Part shown: piece after piece, positions 29,089-38,019 of the stretch
Layout: the number at the start of each line of letters is the position of its first letter
Numbering within the stretch: position 1 is the stretch's first letter
Assembly: GCA_903875215.1 (NCBI GenBank)
Contig: CAIQVH010000031.1
Span: 186,001 to 250,000, forward strand
DNA from: an uncultured Anaerolineae bacterium
GTDB lineage: Bacteria > Chloroflexota > Anaerolineae > Anaerolineales > Villigracilaceae
DNA length: 64,000 nt
Direction: 5' to 3'
Notes under the pieces: model-generated
The model's input: the letters and a program-made list of their open reading frames with translations, nothing else
Databases searched by the model: none
What the model was told of the DNA's origin: nothing
Program-made: the position numbers and the translations under genes

Positions 29089-29274
29089 ACGGGTGTGGTG
29101 GCGCGGCCGGCTGTCGAGCCCAGTCGAGACATCGAGTCGCTCCCGCTCGTCGCAGAGCGGCTCGGGGACTTCGTGCGGGGGCGGATGGGGGAGTCCACGC
29201 GGCAGGCGCTGGGTCGAGTTTATCGAGACCTGGAGGGGTTGTTTGAGAGTCTGCTGGCGGAGGCGTTCAGTTAG
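29089..29274 (+). pseudogene. Second HsdS tail remnant with in-frame insertions
   Basis: The frame reads GVVARP ... RGRMGESTRQ ... LEGLFESLLAEAFS. It repeats the DNA of the first remnant (GGGGGCGGATGGG-GAGTCCACGCGGCAGG in both) but has about 22 extra residues after VVAR, and about 8 before LEGLF. It starts right after the zinc-ribbon stop and has no start of its own. Confidence 0.65.
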
Positions 29275-29326
29275 CCCCCTTCCCAGCCTTCCCCCATTTC
29301 CAAGTGCGGAAATAGGGGAAGGGGCT
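29273..29326. repeat. GC-rich hairpin with uneven arms
   Basis: AGCCCCCTTCCCAGCCTTCC and following CCCATTTCC (29273-29301) face GGAAATAGGGGAAGGGGCT (29308-29326). The right arm lacks one CCTTCCC unit. It lies directly at the stop of the second HsdS remnant. Confidence 0.7.
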
Positions 29327-29372
29327 GACGACTTGCAATAAATTTCTATTGCCCCATTCCGTGAGAAATTGT

Positions 29373-29403
29373 CTCCCCCATTTGTGTTCTTCAAATGGGG
29401 GAG
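29373..29403. repeat. Perfect 12-bp hairpin upstream of the DUF559 gene
   Basis: CTCCCCCATTTG (29373-29384) pairs perfectly with CAAATGGGGGAG (29392-29403) over a 7-nt loop, followed by GTTGGAGGGGGCTG. The core CCCCCATTT/AAATGGGGG wording matches the hairpin 70 bp upstream. Confidence 0.85.
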
Positions 29404-29440
29404 GTTGGAGGGGGCTGAATTGCGAATTACAATTTTTGCC

Positions 29441-29806
29441 ATGCCGAAATATAGATCAAACCCCAAAACCATGCACAAAGCAGGTCAACTCCGTAAGGAA
29501 CCTACGCCTGCGGAAGCAAAACTCTGGTCACGCATCCGCAACGACCAGTTGGGAGTTACATTCCGCAGGCAACATGCTATTGGAAACTATATCCCCGACT
29601 TTTGTTCTCCTAAAGCCAAACTCATCATCGAACTGGATGGAAGTCAGCATTTGGAACAGGAAGAATACGATGAGGAAAGAACAAAATACCTGAACTCGCT
29701 CGGCTACAAAGTGATCCGCTTTTGGAACAACGAAGTGACCAATCATATGGATGGCGTTATCCTCGCCATAGTTCACGCAATGGAAGGGGAAGCCGGTAAA
29801 GAATAG
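29441..29806 (+). CDS. DUF559 endonuclease-like protein (Vsr/PD-(D/E)XK fold)
   Basis: 121 residues. It contains the DUF559 signature: RKEPTPAEAKLWSRIRNDQLG, then FRRQHAIGNYIPDFC (Asp of the nuclease core), LIIELDGSQH (Glu-Leu-Asp-Gly) and a late VIRFWNNEV. The fold is that of very-short-patch repair nucleases; activity is mostly unstudied. The ATG at 29441 fits the family start; the longer frame from 29369 would translate the hairpin. No clear ribosome binding site is seen. Confidence 0.85.
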   Translation: MPKYRSNPKTMHKAGQLRKEPTPAEAKLWSRIRNDQLGVTFRRQHAIGNYIPDFCSPKAKLIIELDGSQHLEQEEYDEERTKYLNSLGYKVIRFWNNEVTNHMDGVILAIVHAMEGEAGKE

Positions 29807-29900
29807 ATTTCACCCTGGTGTTCCTGTGAGCCTGCCAGGAGAGAATGGCCGCTCTGTTCCGCCGCGGGGAAATTCGGCAGTTGAGAGTCTGTCGCCTGCA

Positions 29901-29929
29901 AACAAAAACTCCCCGCGCGGGGCGGGGAG
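29901..29929 (-). terminator. Rho-independent terminator of the 30.3-34.9 kb minus-strand operon
   Basis: On the minus strand a CTCCCCG ... CGGGGAG stem (29909-29929) is followed by TTTTTGTT (29908-29901). It lies 21 bp after the stop of the small membrane protein gene. Confidence 0.85.
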
Positions 29930-29950
29930 CTGGCATGAGAAACGCCGGGG

Positions 29951-30298
29951 CTATTCGGTTTTCAGGTCGATTTCCATCAACACATTCAGACCGATTGAAA
30001 CCCCCTGCAGCGTGAAGAACAGGGCAATGCCGATGAAAATCGGATTGCTGATGTTGGTCAGCAGGTAGGCGATCGCGGCGGGATCGGAAAGCAGATTCGT
30101 GAAGGTCATGCCTTGTTGGGCCAGCATGCTCTGGAGATTGATGATTTGAGCCACGAAATGGCCCAGAAAGGCAACCAAAAGGACCCAGGAAAAGACGTTG
30201 GTCAGGCTGGAGACCAGGCTGAGGGCTTTCGGGTTATACAGGACGGGGCCTTTTTCTTCTGTTTCTGCGGCGGCGGGTGCTACAACTTCATTTTCCAT
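29951..30298 (-). CDS. Small membrane protein, function unknown
   Basis: 115 residues. A charged N-terminus (about 1-22, rich in Ala/Glu/Val) is followed by two hydrophobic helices: FSWVLLVAFLGHFVAQII (about 37-54) and IFIGIALFFTLQGVSIGL (about 87-104). AAGGAG precedes the ATG. It is the last gene before the terminator of the epimerase operon, 45 bp after wecB. Family not recognised. Confidence 0.65.
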   Translation of the reverse strand: MENEVVAPAAAETEEKGPVLYNPKALSLVSSLTNVFSWVLLVAFLGHFVAQIINLQSMLAQQGMTFTNLLSDPAAIAYLLTNISNPIFIGIALFFTLQGVSIGLNVLMEIDLKTE

Positions 30299-30343
30299 TT
30301 TCTTCTTTGCTCCTTGGGTTGGTGGGTAACGCGACTGACTGAA

Positions 30344-31474
30344 TCACCCGCGCTGTTGAAGGGGATAGTGTATCAGATTTTTGACGATTCGTTCGGCGGC
30401 GTGTCCATCTCCGTAGGGATTGACCGCCCGGGACATTTTGGCGTGCTCCTGGGGGTGATCCAGCAGGTTGCGGGCTTCGCGCAGAATGGCGGCGCTTTCG
30501 GTACCGACCAGTTTCACCGTCCCGGCGGCCAGACCTTCCGGGCGTTCGGTGGCGGCGCGCAATACCAGCACCGGCACGCCAAAGCCAGGCGCTTCTTCCT
30601 GAATACCGCCTGAATCGGTTAGTACCAGGCTGGCGTGCTTGAGCAGGTGAACCAGCGGAAGATAATCCAGCGGCGGGAGCAGCGTCAGGTTGGGCAGGCC
30701 GGAAAGGCGCGGCAGCACGGTTTTCTGCACATTTGGGTTGAGATGCACCGGGTAGACGATTTCCACCTCGCCGCGATACTGTTTGGAGAGGGCTTTCAGC
30801 GCCGCGCAAATGTTTTCGAGCGGCTGGCCGAAGTTCTCGCGCCGGTGGGCGGTAACCAGGATCAGGCGGCGGTTTGCCAGCCGGGCAAGCAGGGCTTCGG
30901 CTTCTGCTGGGGCGGGCATCTCGGCCACCTGCCGCAGGGCGTCGATGACCGGGTTGCCGGTCACCACGATTGTTTCGTCCGGGATATTCTCGCGCAGCAG
31001 GTTCTGGCGCGACCATTCGGTGGGGGCAAAGTGCAGGTCGGCGGCGATTCCGGCCACCCGGCGGTTGATTTCCTCGGGGAAGGGCTGGAATTTATCGCCG
31101 GTGCGCAGGCCGGCTTCCACGTGACCGAAGCGGACGCGGTTGTAATAGGCCAGCAGCGCCGTCGCCATGACGGTGGTGGTATCGCCCTGGGCCAGGATCC
31201 AGTCTGGCTGCAGGGTTTTTATAACCGGGTCGAGGCGGGTGAAAATCGAGGCGGTGATCTGCGCCAGGCCCTGGTCGGGCTGCATCAAGTCTAGGTCAAC
31301 ATCTGGTTGAATATCGAACAGGCGCAGAACCTGGTCGAGCATCTGGCGATGCTGGGCGGTCAGGCACACCAGCGATTCAATGCCCGCTGTTTGACGCAGC
31401 GCCTGCACCACCGGAGCCATCTTGACGGCTTCGGGGCGCGTGCCAATCACCGATAAAACGCGCAGGCGGGTCAT
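30344..31474 (-). CDS. wecB: UDP-N-acetylglucosamine 2-epimerase (non-hydrolysing)
   Basis: 376 residues, standard size. It interconverts UDP-GlcNAc and UDP-ManNAc for cell-surface polysaccharides. Motifs are VIGTRPEAVKMAPV at the N-terminus, QGDTTTVMATALLAYY, HVEAGLRTGDKFQPFPEEINRR, VTAHRRENFG and LTDSGGIQEEAP near the end. The ATG overlaps the stop of the methyltransferase-glycosyltransferase fusion by 4 bp. This supports a shared role in building a surface glycan. Confidence 0.93.
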   Translation of the reverse strand: MTRLRVLSVIGTRPEAVKMAPVVQALRQTAGIESLVCLTAQHRQMLDQVLRLFDIQPDVDLDLMQPDQGLAQITASIFTRLDPVIKTLQPDWILAQGDTTTVMATALLAYYNRVRFGHVEAGLRTGDKFQPFPEEINRRVAGIAADLHFAPTEWSRQNLLRENIPDETIVVTGNPVIDALRQVAEMPAPAEAEALLARLANRRLILVTAHRRENFGQPLENICAALKALSKQYRGEVEIVYPVHLNPNVQKTVLPRLSGLPNLTLLPPLDYLPLVHLLKHASLVLTDSGGIQEEAPGFGVPVLVLRAATERPEGLAAGTVKLVGTESAAILREARNLLDHPQEHAKMSRAVNPYGDGHAAERIVKNLIHYPLQQRG

Positions 31475-32907
31475 ACAAATTTCAGGCGCAGGGCGGCGAT
31501 GCCCACCATGCGAAAGAGCAGCAGGCCGTGCCGCCAGCGGTCAATGTTGGTCTGGCCGTAGGTGCGTTCCTGGTAGCGGATGGGCAGGTCGACAATTTTC
31601 AGGTTCTGTTTGGCGGCGCCAAAAATCAGGTCATAATCGCCGAAGGGGTCAAATTCGCCAAAATAGGCGCGATTGGCCACGATGCGGTCATACGCCTGGC
31701 GGTAAAGCACTTTTGTTCCGCAAAGGGTATCCTTGATGGGTTGTCCGAGCAGCCACGAAAACGCCAGGCTGAAAAACTTGTTGCCGAGCAGGTTCAAAAA
31801 GCGCATGGCCTGTTCCTGCATGGGGTACACCAGGCGCACGCCGTTGATGAATTCGCCCTTGCCGTTGATGAGCGCCTCGTAAAAACGCGGCAGATCCTCC
31901 GGCCGCACGGTCAGGTCGGCGTCCAGGATCATCAGCACCTCGCCGCGCGCCTCGGCAAACCCCAGGCGCACGGCATCGGCCTTGCCCTTTCCGCTCTGGC
32001 GGAAGAGGCGCGCGTCCCAATTGGGGTGCGCGGCAATGGCGCTTTCGATGGCGGCATAGGTGTCATCCTTCGAATGGCCCTCGACGAAAACCAACTCGGT
32101 GTGACGACCCATTTTGGGGATGCGCTGGAAGGCAGCTTCGATATTCCCGGCCTCGTTGCGCGCCGGGATGATGACGCTGACGCTGGGGCGCGCTTCCGTT
32201 TCGGCAGGCGCATCCAGCGGCCGGGGGCGCGCCACGAGCACATTGGTCCATGCGAAGGGGCTGAATGGCCAGATTTTTACCAGGCCCTTGTTGAAAAAAC
32301 CGCGCATGAGCGGGATGGGCAGCGGAAGTAAGATCTCGCGCTGGGTGCGGATGATTTCGAACCCGGCCAGGTTCAGCAGGTTGGTGATATCTTCGGGCGG
32401 CAGCCAGTTCTGCGGCAGCAGGCGGCGCGCCAGCCCCAGCCCGGCGGCCAGTCCCAGCAAAGGCTGGTAGACGCGGCTGTAGGAATTCAGGATCAGGCGC
32501 GTGCCGGGATGGCAGAGCGGGCGCAGCCGCTCCAGGATGGTTTGCACGTCCCAGACATCGTTGACCAGGTCAGAAAGAATGATCGTGTCGAAGGGCCCTT
32601 CCACGCTCAGGGCGTGCGCGTCGGCCTCGACGAAATTTAACTGCGGATGTTTTTTGCGCGCCAGCTGGAGAATTTCTGCCGAAAAATCGACGCCGACTCC
32701 GCGGGCGGGCGCAACCTCGGCCAGCAGGTCGCCTGCGCCGCAGCCGAGTTCGAGCACATTTTGTCCCGGTGAAATCAACAGCCGGTAAATTTCCCGCAGG
32801 CGGCGGTGATATTCGCGGCTGAAGAAAGTTTCCGCCGGGTGCTGGCGGGCCAGGGTGTCCCAGTGGGATTGTCGTTGGTGGTTGTAATCAGTCAGGGTGG
32901 CGGGCAT
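31471..32907 (-). CDS. Fusion of SAM methyltransferase and family 2 glycosyltransferase
   Basis: 478 residues. Residues 1-225 are a class I methyltransferase (VLELGCGAGDLLAEV, then VGVDFSAEIL and a SDLVNDVW motif). Residues 240-478 are a GT2 domain: VSVIIPARNEAGNI, the acidic motif ILDADLTVRPEDL and a late GEFDPFGDYDLIFGA. The C-terminal LPIRYQERTYGQTNI resembles dolichol-phosphate-mannose synthase-like enzymes. Both halves seem complete, so one protein may modify and transfer a lipid-linked sugar. It is 19 bp downstream of the MFS gene and overlaps wecB. Confidence 0.85.
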   Translation of the reverse strand: MPATLTDYNHQRQSHWDTLARQHPAETFFSREYHRRLREIYRLLISPGQNVLELGCGAGDLLAEVAPARGVGVDFSAEILQLARKKHPQLNFVEADAHALSVEGPFDTIILSDLVNDVWDVQTILERLRPLCHPGTRLILNSYSRVYQPLLGLAAGLGLARRLLPQNWLPPEDITNLLNLAGFEIIRTQREILLPLPIPLMRGFFNKGLVKIWPFSPFAWTNVLVARPRPLDAPAETEARPSVSVIIPARNEAGNIEAAFQRIPKMGRHTELVFVEGHSKDDTYAAIESAIAAHPNWDARLFRQSGKGKADAVRLGFAEARGEVLMILDADLTVRPEDLPRFYEALINGKGEFINGVRLVYPMQEQAMRFLNLLGNKFFSLAFSWLLGQPIKDTLCGTKVLYRQAYDRIVANRAYFGEFDPFGDYDLIFGAAKQNLKIVDLPIRYQERTYGQTNIDRWRHGLLLFRMVGIAALRLKFV

Positions 32908-32926
32908 GGATTCCTCGGGAGCAGGC

Positions 32927-34096
32927 TCAGGCGGGCTGTTTTTGCTGCGGATGGGGTGCCAGCCGGAACAGGGTCAGGATGGCGAGCGTGGTCAGCACTG
33001 CGAAGCCGAGCGGCAGGCCGAATCCGATCCCGATCCCGAACCAGTGGCTGGCCAGGCCGACCAGCCACGGGCCAAGCATGCCGCCCAGCCCGGCGAAGGT
33101 GAAAAGCAGGCCGAGAATGGAGTTGGTGTTTTCTGTCAGGCCGTCGCTGACGCTGGCGGTGATGGTGGGGAAGACGATGGACAGGAAAAGTCCGCTCAGG
33201 GAGAGTGCCAGGGCCGGGCCAAACAGGCCGATGGCGATGGTCACGCAGGCGGCCAGCATGGCGACCAGGATTGATTTCAGGTGCCCGAGCCGGTCGATGA
33301 CAAAACTGCCCAGGAAGCGCCCGGCCATCATCAGCCCGAAATATTGCGAGAGCGCCTGGGTGCTTTGTTCCACGGATTGCAGGCGGATTTTTTGCAGGTA
33401 TTCCACCAGCCAGGAGGCCAGGCCGATTTCGGTGGCGACGTACAGGGCGATGGAGAGATAGAACCAGACCAGCCGCGGGGTAAAGGCAGCCCGGCCAAGA
33501 TGTTTGAAGTCGATTTTTTCGCTGGGGGCCGAGGCGCCGGCCGGATAGTGGTTCAGACTGACATACAGGATGAGAAAGGCTACGAAGATTAAATCCAGGC
33601 GGTAGACGGTGCGCCAGGAGTAACTGGCTGCCAGCAGCAGGCCGGTGGCAAGCGGCGCGGCCATCGAGCCCATGCCATGCATCAGGGCCATCAGGTTCAA
33701 ATAGCGGACTTTGTCGGTGGGGTGCAGTTCAACGATCAGGGCGTTGCAACCCAATTCCAGCGCACCCAACCCGAAACCAAGGATGGTCATGGAAAATCCA
33801 AGCGCCAGTGGGGCAGAAAAGCTGCTGTAGCCGCTGATGCCAAGGGTCAGGCAGGCTCCGGCGGTCAGTAGAACGGCTTTTTTCCCGAGCATGTCGGCGA
33901 TCAGGCCCGTGGTCAGCGTGGCGATCATAAAACCGACGTAGATTCCGAGCAGGATGGTGCCGCCCATGGCGTAATCGAAGTGCAGGTCGGCCAGCAGGGC
34001 TGGCATGATTGGGCCTTTCAGATTGTCTGAATAGCCGAAGACGAAGAAGGCGAAAAATGCAGCCAGGGTCCACAGCCAGATGGAAGATTTTTTCAT
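32927..34096 (-). CDS. MFS transporter, FucP-like
   Basis: 389 residues with about 12 helices. The opening FFVFGYSDNLKGPIMPALLAD and the loop ADMLGKKAVLL place it near the FucP/sugar branch of the MFS. Substrate unknown; a sugar fits the neighbouring phosphatase and glycan genes. The ATG overlaps the HAD stop by 4 bp, so the two are co-translated. Confidence 0.82.
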   Translation of the reverse strand: MKKSSIWLWTLAAFFAFFVFGYSDNLKGPIMPALLADLHFDYAMGGTILLGIYVGFMIATLTTGLIADMLGKKAVLLTAGACLTLGISGYSSFSAPLALGFSMTILGFGLGALELGCNALIVELHPTDKVRYLNLMALMHGMGSMAAPLATGLLLAASYSWRTVYRLDLIFVAFLILYVSLNHYPAGASAPSEKIDFKHLGRAAFTPRLVWFYLSIALYVATEIGLASWLVEYLQKIRLQSVEQSTQALSQYFGLMMAGRFLGSFVIDRLGHLKSILVAMLAACVTIAIGLFGPALALSLSGLFLSIVFPTITASVSDGLTENTNSILGLLFTFAGLGGMLGPWLVGLASHWFGIGIGFGLPLGFAVLTTLAILTLFRLAPHPQQKQPA

Positions 34097-34911
34097 TGTA
34101 GAGGGCCTTTATTTTGTGCAATGATCTTATCGATGAACCAGGCTACTCCGTCTTCGTCATTGGAGGGCGCGATCCATTGGGCGGCGGCTTTCAGGCTGGG
34201 GACAGCATTGGACATGGCGACCGGCAGCCCGGCAAACTGCAGCATGCTGAGATCGATGGCCTGGTCACCGATGGCGGCGATTTCGTCGGCGCGCAGGTGG
34301 AAGCGGGCCGCCAGCGCAGCCAGCGCACTGCCTTTGTTAACGCCTTCCGCGGTCAGATCAATGTATTGCGGCCCAGCGTAGGTGTAGTGCAGGGATGAAC
34401 ATTTCTCACGGAGCAGGCGCTCGTAAACCGGCATAATCTGCGGGTCGGAGGCAATGGTCACTTTGAGAAGCGGGCGATTAAAATCGGTCTCAGGTTCAAA
34501 AGTGCGGCGGGCAACGAAGGCTTCCTTGACTGTCAGGGGGTCCATGATTCCGCTCATCGAATCCGGGCCGTACCAGAGGGGTGTGCCCTCCGGTGTTTCG
34601 GCGATCAGCCCGGTGACAGGGTGTGCGCGGCACAGCTCGATGATGTGCGAGATTTCGCTGTGCGTCTGAAAAGTCCAGGCGTGCCAGGGTTCTCCCACGC
34701 GGCCGGGGCGTACCAGTGCGCCGGCTGCGCAGATATAGGGGAGGTCCATGCCCAGGGCATGGAGGGCATTTTCAGCGCCCTGCCGTCCGCGTCCGGTGAC
34801 GATGACGGGTTGCAGCCCGGCCTGGATGGCGCTATCCAGTGCGGCGCGTCCGCGCTGGGTAAGCTGGTGTTGTGAATTGTACAGGGTTCCATCGAGATCG
34901 ATGGCGATCAT
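34093..34911 (-). CDS. Cof-type HAD-IIB phosphatase
   Basis: 272 residues. Motif I IAIDLDGTLYNS stands at the very N-terminus, motif II is VIVTGRGRQG and motifs III/IV are KGSALAALA and AIGDQAIDLSML. These enzymes dephosphorylate sugar phosphates or FMN. The frame is open to a TTG at 34953, but the ATG at 34911 starts the family consensus. A TATGAT -10-like box (minus strand, 34953-34958) would give a leader of about 35 nt with a GAGG site. First gene of the minus operon. Confidence 0.88.
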   Translation of the reverse strand: MIAIDLDGTLYNSQHQLTQRGRAALDSAIQAGLQPVIVTGRGRQGAENALHALGMDLPYICAAGALVRPGRVGEPWHAWTFQTHSEISHIIELCRAHPVTGLIAETPEGTPLWYGPDSMSGIMDPLTVKEAFVARRTFEPETDFNRPLLKVTIASDPQIMPVYERLLREKCSSLHYTYAGPQYIDLTAEGVNKGSALAALAARFHLRADEIAAIGDQAIDLSMLQFAGLPVAMSNAVPSLKAAAQWIAPSNDEDGVAWFIDKIIAQNKGPLQ

Positions 34912-35092
34912 TTTTATCAAGCGTGCCTCATCATTAAAGCTGGAATCGCCCAATCATACCACCTTTCATGGCGCAACTTTCCTGCCCCTGCGACGGCGGG
35001 GGCACAGTCCTCCACGACTCGGCCCGGCTTTCTGCACATTTTCTGCAAATTTATCCGTTATGATATCCGTATTAATCAACCGGAGGAACTGC

Positions 35093-36517
35093 ATGCTGTT
35101 AGCACGGCTTCAAAAAAAAGGCACGAAAATCTGGCTGTTTGCCGGCGTGGTGCTGATATCGGCGGTGGCGTTTTTCGCCTGGCGGGTAAATTTCCCCGCG
35201 GCGCAGACGCCAGTCTATGAGACGCAGCCGGCGGAACGCGGCCAGCTGTCTGCCAGCGTGACCGGGACGGGCACATTGCGCGCCGGGCAGTCAGCGCTGA
35301 TTGCGTGGCAGATCAGCGGGAGAGTCGAAAATATCCAGGTAGGGTTGAATACAGTAGTCAGCCCGGGCCAGGAATTGGCCTCGCTGGCGACGGATTCGCT
35401 TCCAAAAAACACCTTGCTGGCCCAGACGGATCTGGTGACTGCGCAAAAAAATCTCGACCAATTGTTGAACACCAACCTGGCCCAGGCGCAGGCCCAGCTG
35501 GATCTGGCCAATGCCCGCCAGGCGGTCCAGGATGCGCAGGATCAATATGAGACCCTGCTGGCTCCGCGCGGTTCGCAGGAACTGCTGGACGATATCAAAG
35601 ATCAAATCACCCAGGCGCAGAACCAGGTCAAATCGCTGCAAAAAATCTACGACCGGTTTTTTGCCCATCGCCCCGCCGGCAACCCTGGCAAGGCCAATAT
35701 GCAACTTAATTTGACCAGGGCCAAGGATAATCTTACCAACCTGATCGCCCGTTACAACTGGTTTGTCGGCCACCCGAGCGAAATCGCAAAAGGCGAAGCC
35801 CTGGCCCGGATCCAAACCGCGGAGACCAGCCTGCAGGATGCCCAACGCGCCCTGGATGAATACTCCAATGGGATTGATCCGGCTGATCTGGCGGCTGCGC
35901 AGGCGCGTATCAAGGCCGCGCGGGCTGTTCTAGAGCAGGCCCGACTGCGGGCGACCTTTGCCGGAGTAATCAGCCAGGTTGATGTGCAACTGGGTGACCG
36001 GGTCACCGCCGGGCAGACCGCCTTCCGTGTTGATGACCTCTCCAGCCTGGTGCTCGATCTGCAAATTTCGGAAATGGACATTAATAATGTGACCTTGGGC
36101 CAGCCGGTGGAGGTGATATTTGAAGCGGTCCCGGAAAAAACCTACCACGGAACCGTGACCAGTGTGGATCTGGCCAGTGATGTCCAGCAGGGCGCAGTCA
36201 ATTTTGCTGTGGCGATCACCCTGACGGATGCAGATGGGCTGGTGAAACCGGGCATGAGCGCCGGTGCCACCATTACCGTCAAGTCTCTGGACGATGCTTT
36301 GATCGTGCCCAATCGCGCGGTGCGCATGCTCAACGGCAGGCATGTCGTGTATGTCTTGCGTTCGGGCCAGCCGGAGGCGGTGGAAATCCAGCTGGGCGCC
36401 ATGACGGATACCCTAAGCGAGGTGGCGGGCGGCAGTCTCCAGGCCGGCGACCTGGTGATCCTCAATCCACCCTCGGCCTCCAACCGGCTTACCCCCACGC
36501 CGGCCCCGCAACCCTGA
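35093..36517 (+). CDS. HlyD/MacA-type efflux adaptor 1
   Basis: 474 residues. An N-terminal membrane helix (about 13-30) is followed by a biotinyl-lipoyl-like half (GTLRAGQSALIAWQISG), a long coiled-coil hairpin rich in Ala/Gln (about 110-280) and the second lipoyl half (FAGVISQVDVQLGDRVTAG), then a beta-barrel domain. It connects an ABC exporter to the cell exterior. GGAGGA precedes the ATG at 35093. The open frame runs further upstream, but that part overlaps the divergent HAD gene. It begins the export operon. Confidence 0.9.
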   Translation: MLLARLQKKGTKIWLFAGVVLISAVAFFAWRVNFPAAQTPVYETQPAERGQLSASVTGTGTLRAGQSALIAWQISGRVENIQVGLNTVVSPGQELASLATDSLPKNTLLAQTDLVTAQKNLDQLLNTNLAQAQAQLDLANARQAVQDAQDQYETLLAPRGSQELLDDIKDQITQAQNQVKSLQKIYDRFFAHRPAGNPGKANMQLNLTRAKDNLTNLIARYNWFVGHPSEIAKGEALARIQTAETSLQDAQRALDEYSNGIDPADLAAAQARIKAARAVLEQARLRATFAGVISQVDVQLGDRVTAGQTAFRVDDLSSLVLDLQISEMDINNVTLGQPVEVIFEAVPEKTYHGTVTSVDLASDVQQGAVNFAVAITLTDADGLVKPGMSAGATITVKSLDDALIVPNRAVRMLNGRHVVYVLRSGQPEAVEIQLGAMTDTLSEVAGGSLQAGDLVILNPPSASNRLTPTPAPQP

Positions 36518-36589
36518 AAACCATCCCATTCATTATTCCATCTTTTCCCCGGGCCAACCGGGCCAGTCTACAAGTTCAGGAGAATATCC

Positions 36590-38008
36590 ATGAAGCGTGC
36601 AAGCTCCACACTTAAATTTATACTGATCGCCCTGGCGATCATCATCGTGCTCGGCGCAGCGTTTTATTTTTGGCGGGCGCAAAAGCAGGCAGCCAGCAGC
36701 ACCACATATCAAACCGCTGAAGCGGTGCGGGGCACGCTTACCGCCAGCGTTGGCGCCACCGGCACGGTGCGGGCCGGGCAATCGGCCAGCCTGACCTGGT
36801 TGACGAGCGGCCACATCAAAACGGTGGAAGCCAAAATCGGGCAGGTTGTCGCTGTTGACCAGGTGCTAGCCACACTCGATCAGGCTTCCATGAACCAGAG
36901 CATCATCCTGGCTGAAGCGGATCTCGTCAGCGCCGAGAAAGCCCTGAAAGACCTGCAAGAGTCTGGCACTGCCCTGGCCAAAGCCGAGCAGGCCCTGGCC
37001 GTTGCCCGGCAAGCCGTGGATGATGCCCAGGGCAAGGTCGATGGCCTGACCCAGGCGCGCGCCTCCGATAACCTGATTGCGCAGACCAAGGCCAATATAG
37101 ACCTGGCCCGCCAGCAGGTGCAGGATGCGGAGGATAACTTCAAGTTGTTCCAGAGCAAGCCGGATGGCGACACCGACAAAGCCCGCGCTTTGCTGACATT
37201 GACCACTGCCCGCCAAAATCTGACCACCCAGATCAGCAACTATAACTGGTACACCGCTACGGCCACGCCACTGGACGTGGAAAAATACCAGGCCGACCTG
37301 GCTCTGGCGCTGGCCCAGTTGGAGGATGCCCAGCGTGAAGTTGACCGCCTGAAAAATGGCCCCAATCAAGATGACATTGCCGCTGCTGAAGCCCGTATTG
37401 CCGCGGCCCAATCCACCCTGAATCAGGCGCGGATCACGGCTCCATTTTCCGGGACAATCACCCAGGGCAGCCTGCTGCCCGGCGATGTTGTCTCGTCCGG
37501 CACACAGGCTTTTCGCATCGACGATTTATCACACCTGCTGGTGGATCTGCAAATCTCCGAAGTGGACATCAACAATGTCAGTGTCGGGCAGACGGTGACC
37601 GTCAGCTTTGATGCCGTGCAGGGAAAGAACTACAGCGGGGTGGTCTCACAGATTGGCCAGGCTGGCAGTGTGACTGCCAACGGCGTCAACTTTATGGTGA
37701 CGGTGGAGCTGACCGAGGCGGATGAACTCGTCAAGCCCGGCATGACCGCCGCGGTGACGATCACCGTGCGCGAAGTCAAGGATGCGCTGCTCGTGCCCAA
37801 CCGCGCGGTTCGCCAGGTAAATGGCAAACGCGTGGTGTATGTGCTGAAGGATGGTCAGGCCGTGCAGGTGGAAATTCGTCTTGGCGCAACCTCCGATACC
37901 AATAGCGAAGTCGTCGGCGGGGATTTGAAAGAAGGTGATCTGATCATTCTCAATCCGCCTTCCAACTCGCAATTTGGCCCAGGCGGCGGCGGGCCGTTTG
38001 GTGGATAA
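36590..38008 (+). CDS. HlyD/MacA-type efflux adaptor 2
   Basis: 472 residues, a paralogue of the preceding gene with the same order: membrane helix (about 10-26), lipoyl half ([17 protein letters not shown]), coiled-coil hairpin, lipoyl half ([19 protein letters not shown]) and barrel ([20 protein letters not shown]). The tail ends in a Gly-rich [16 protein letters not shown] lies before the ATG. Two adaptors for one ABC pair suggests a mixed adaptor ring or specialised cargo. Confidence 0.9.
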   Translation: MKRASSTLKFILIALAIIIVLGAAFYFWRAQKQAASSTTYQTAEAVRGTLTASVGATGTVRAGQSASLTWLTSGHIKTVEAKIGQVVAVDQVLATLDQASMNQSIILAEADLVSAEKALKDLQESGTALAKAEQALAVARQAVDDAQGKVDGLTQARASDNLIAQTKANIDLARQQVQDAEDNFKLFQSKPDGDTDKARALLTLTTARQNLTTQISNYNWYTATATPLDVEKYQADLALALAQLEDAQREVDRLKNGPNQDDIAAAEARIAAAQSTLNQARITAPFSGTITQGSLLPGDVVSSGTQAFRIDDLSHLLVDLQISEVDINNVSVGQTVTVSFDAVQGKNYSGVVSQIGQAGSVTANGVNFMVTVELTEADELVKPGMTAAVTITVREVKDALLVPNRAVRQVNGKRVVYVLKDGQAVQVEIRLGATSDTNSEVVGGDLKEGDLIILNPPSNSQFGPGGGGPFGG

Positions 38009-38019
38009 GGAAGGGCATA

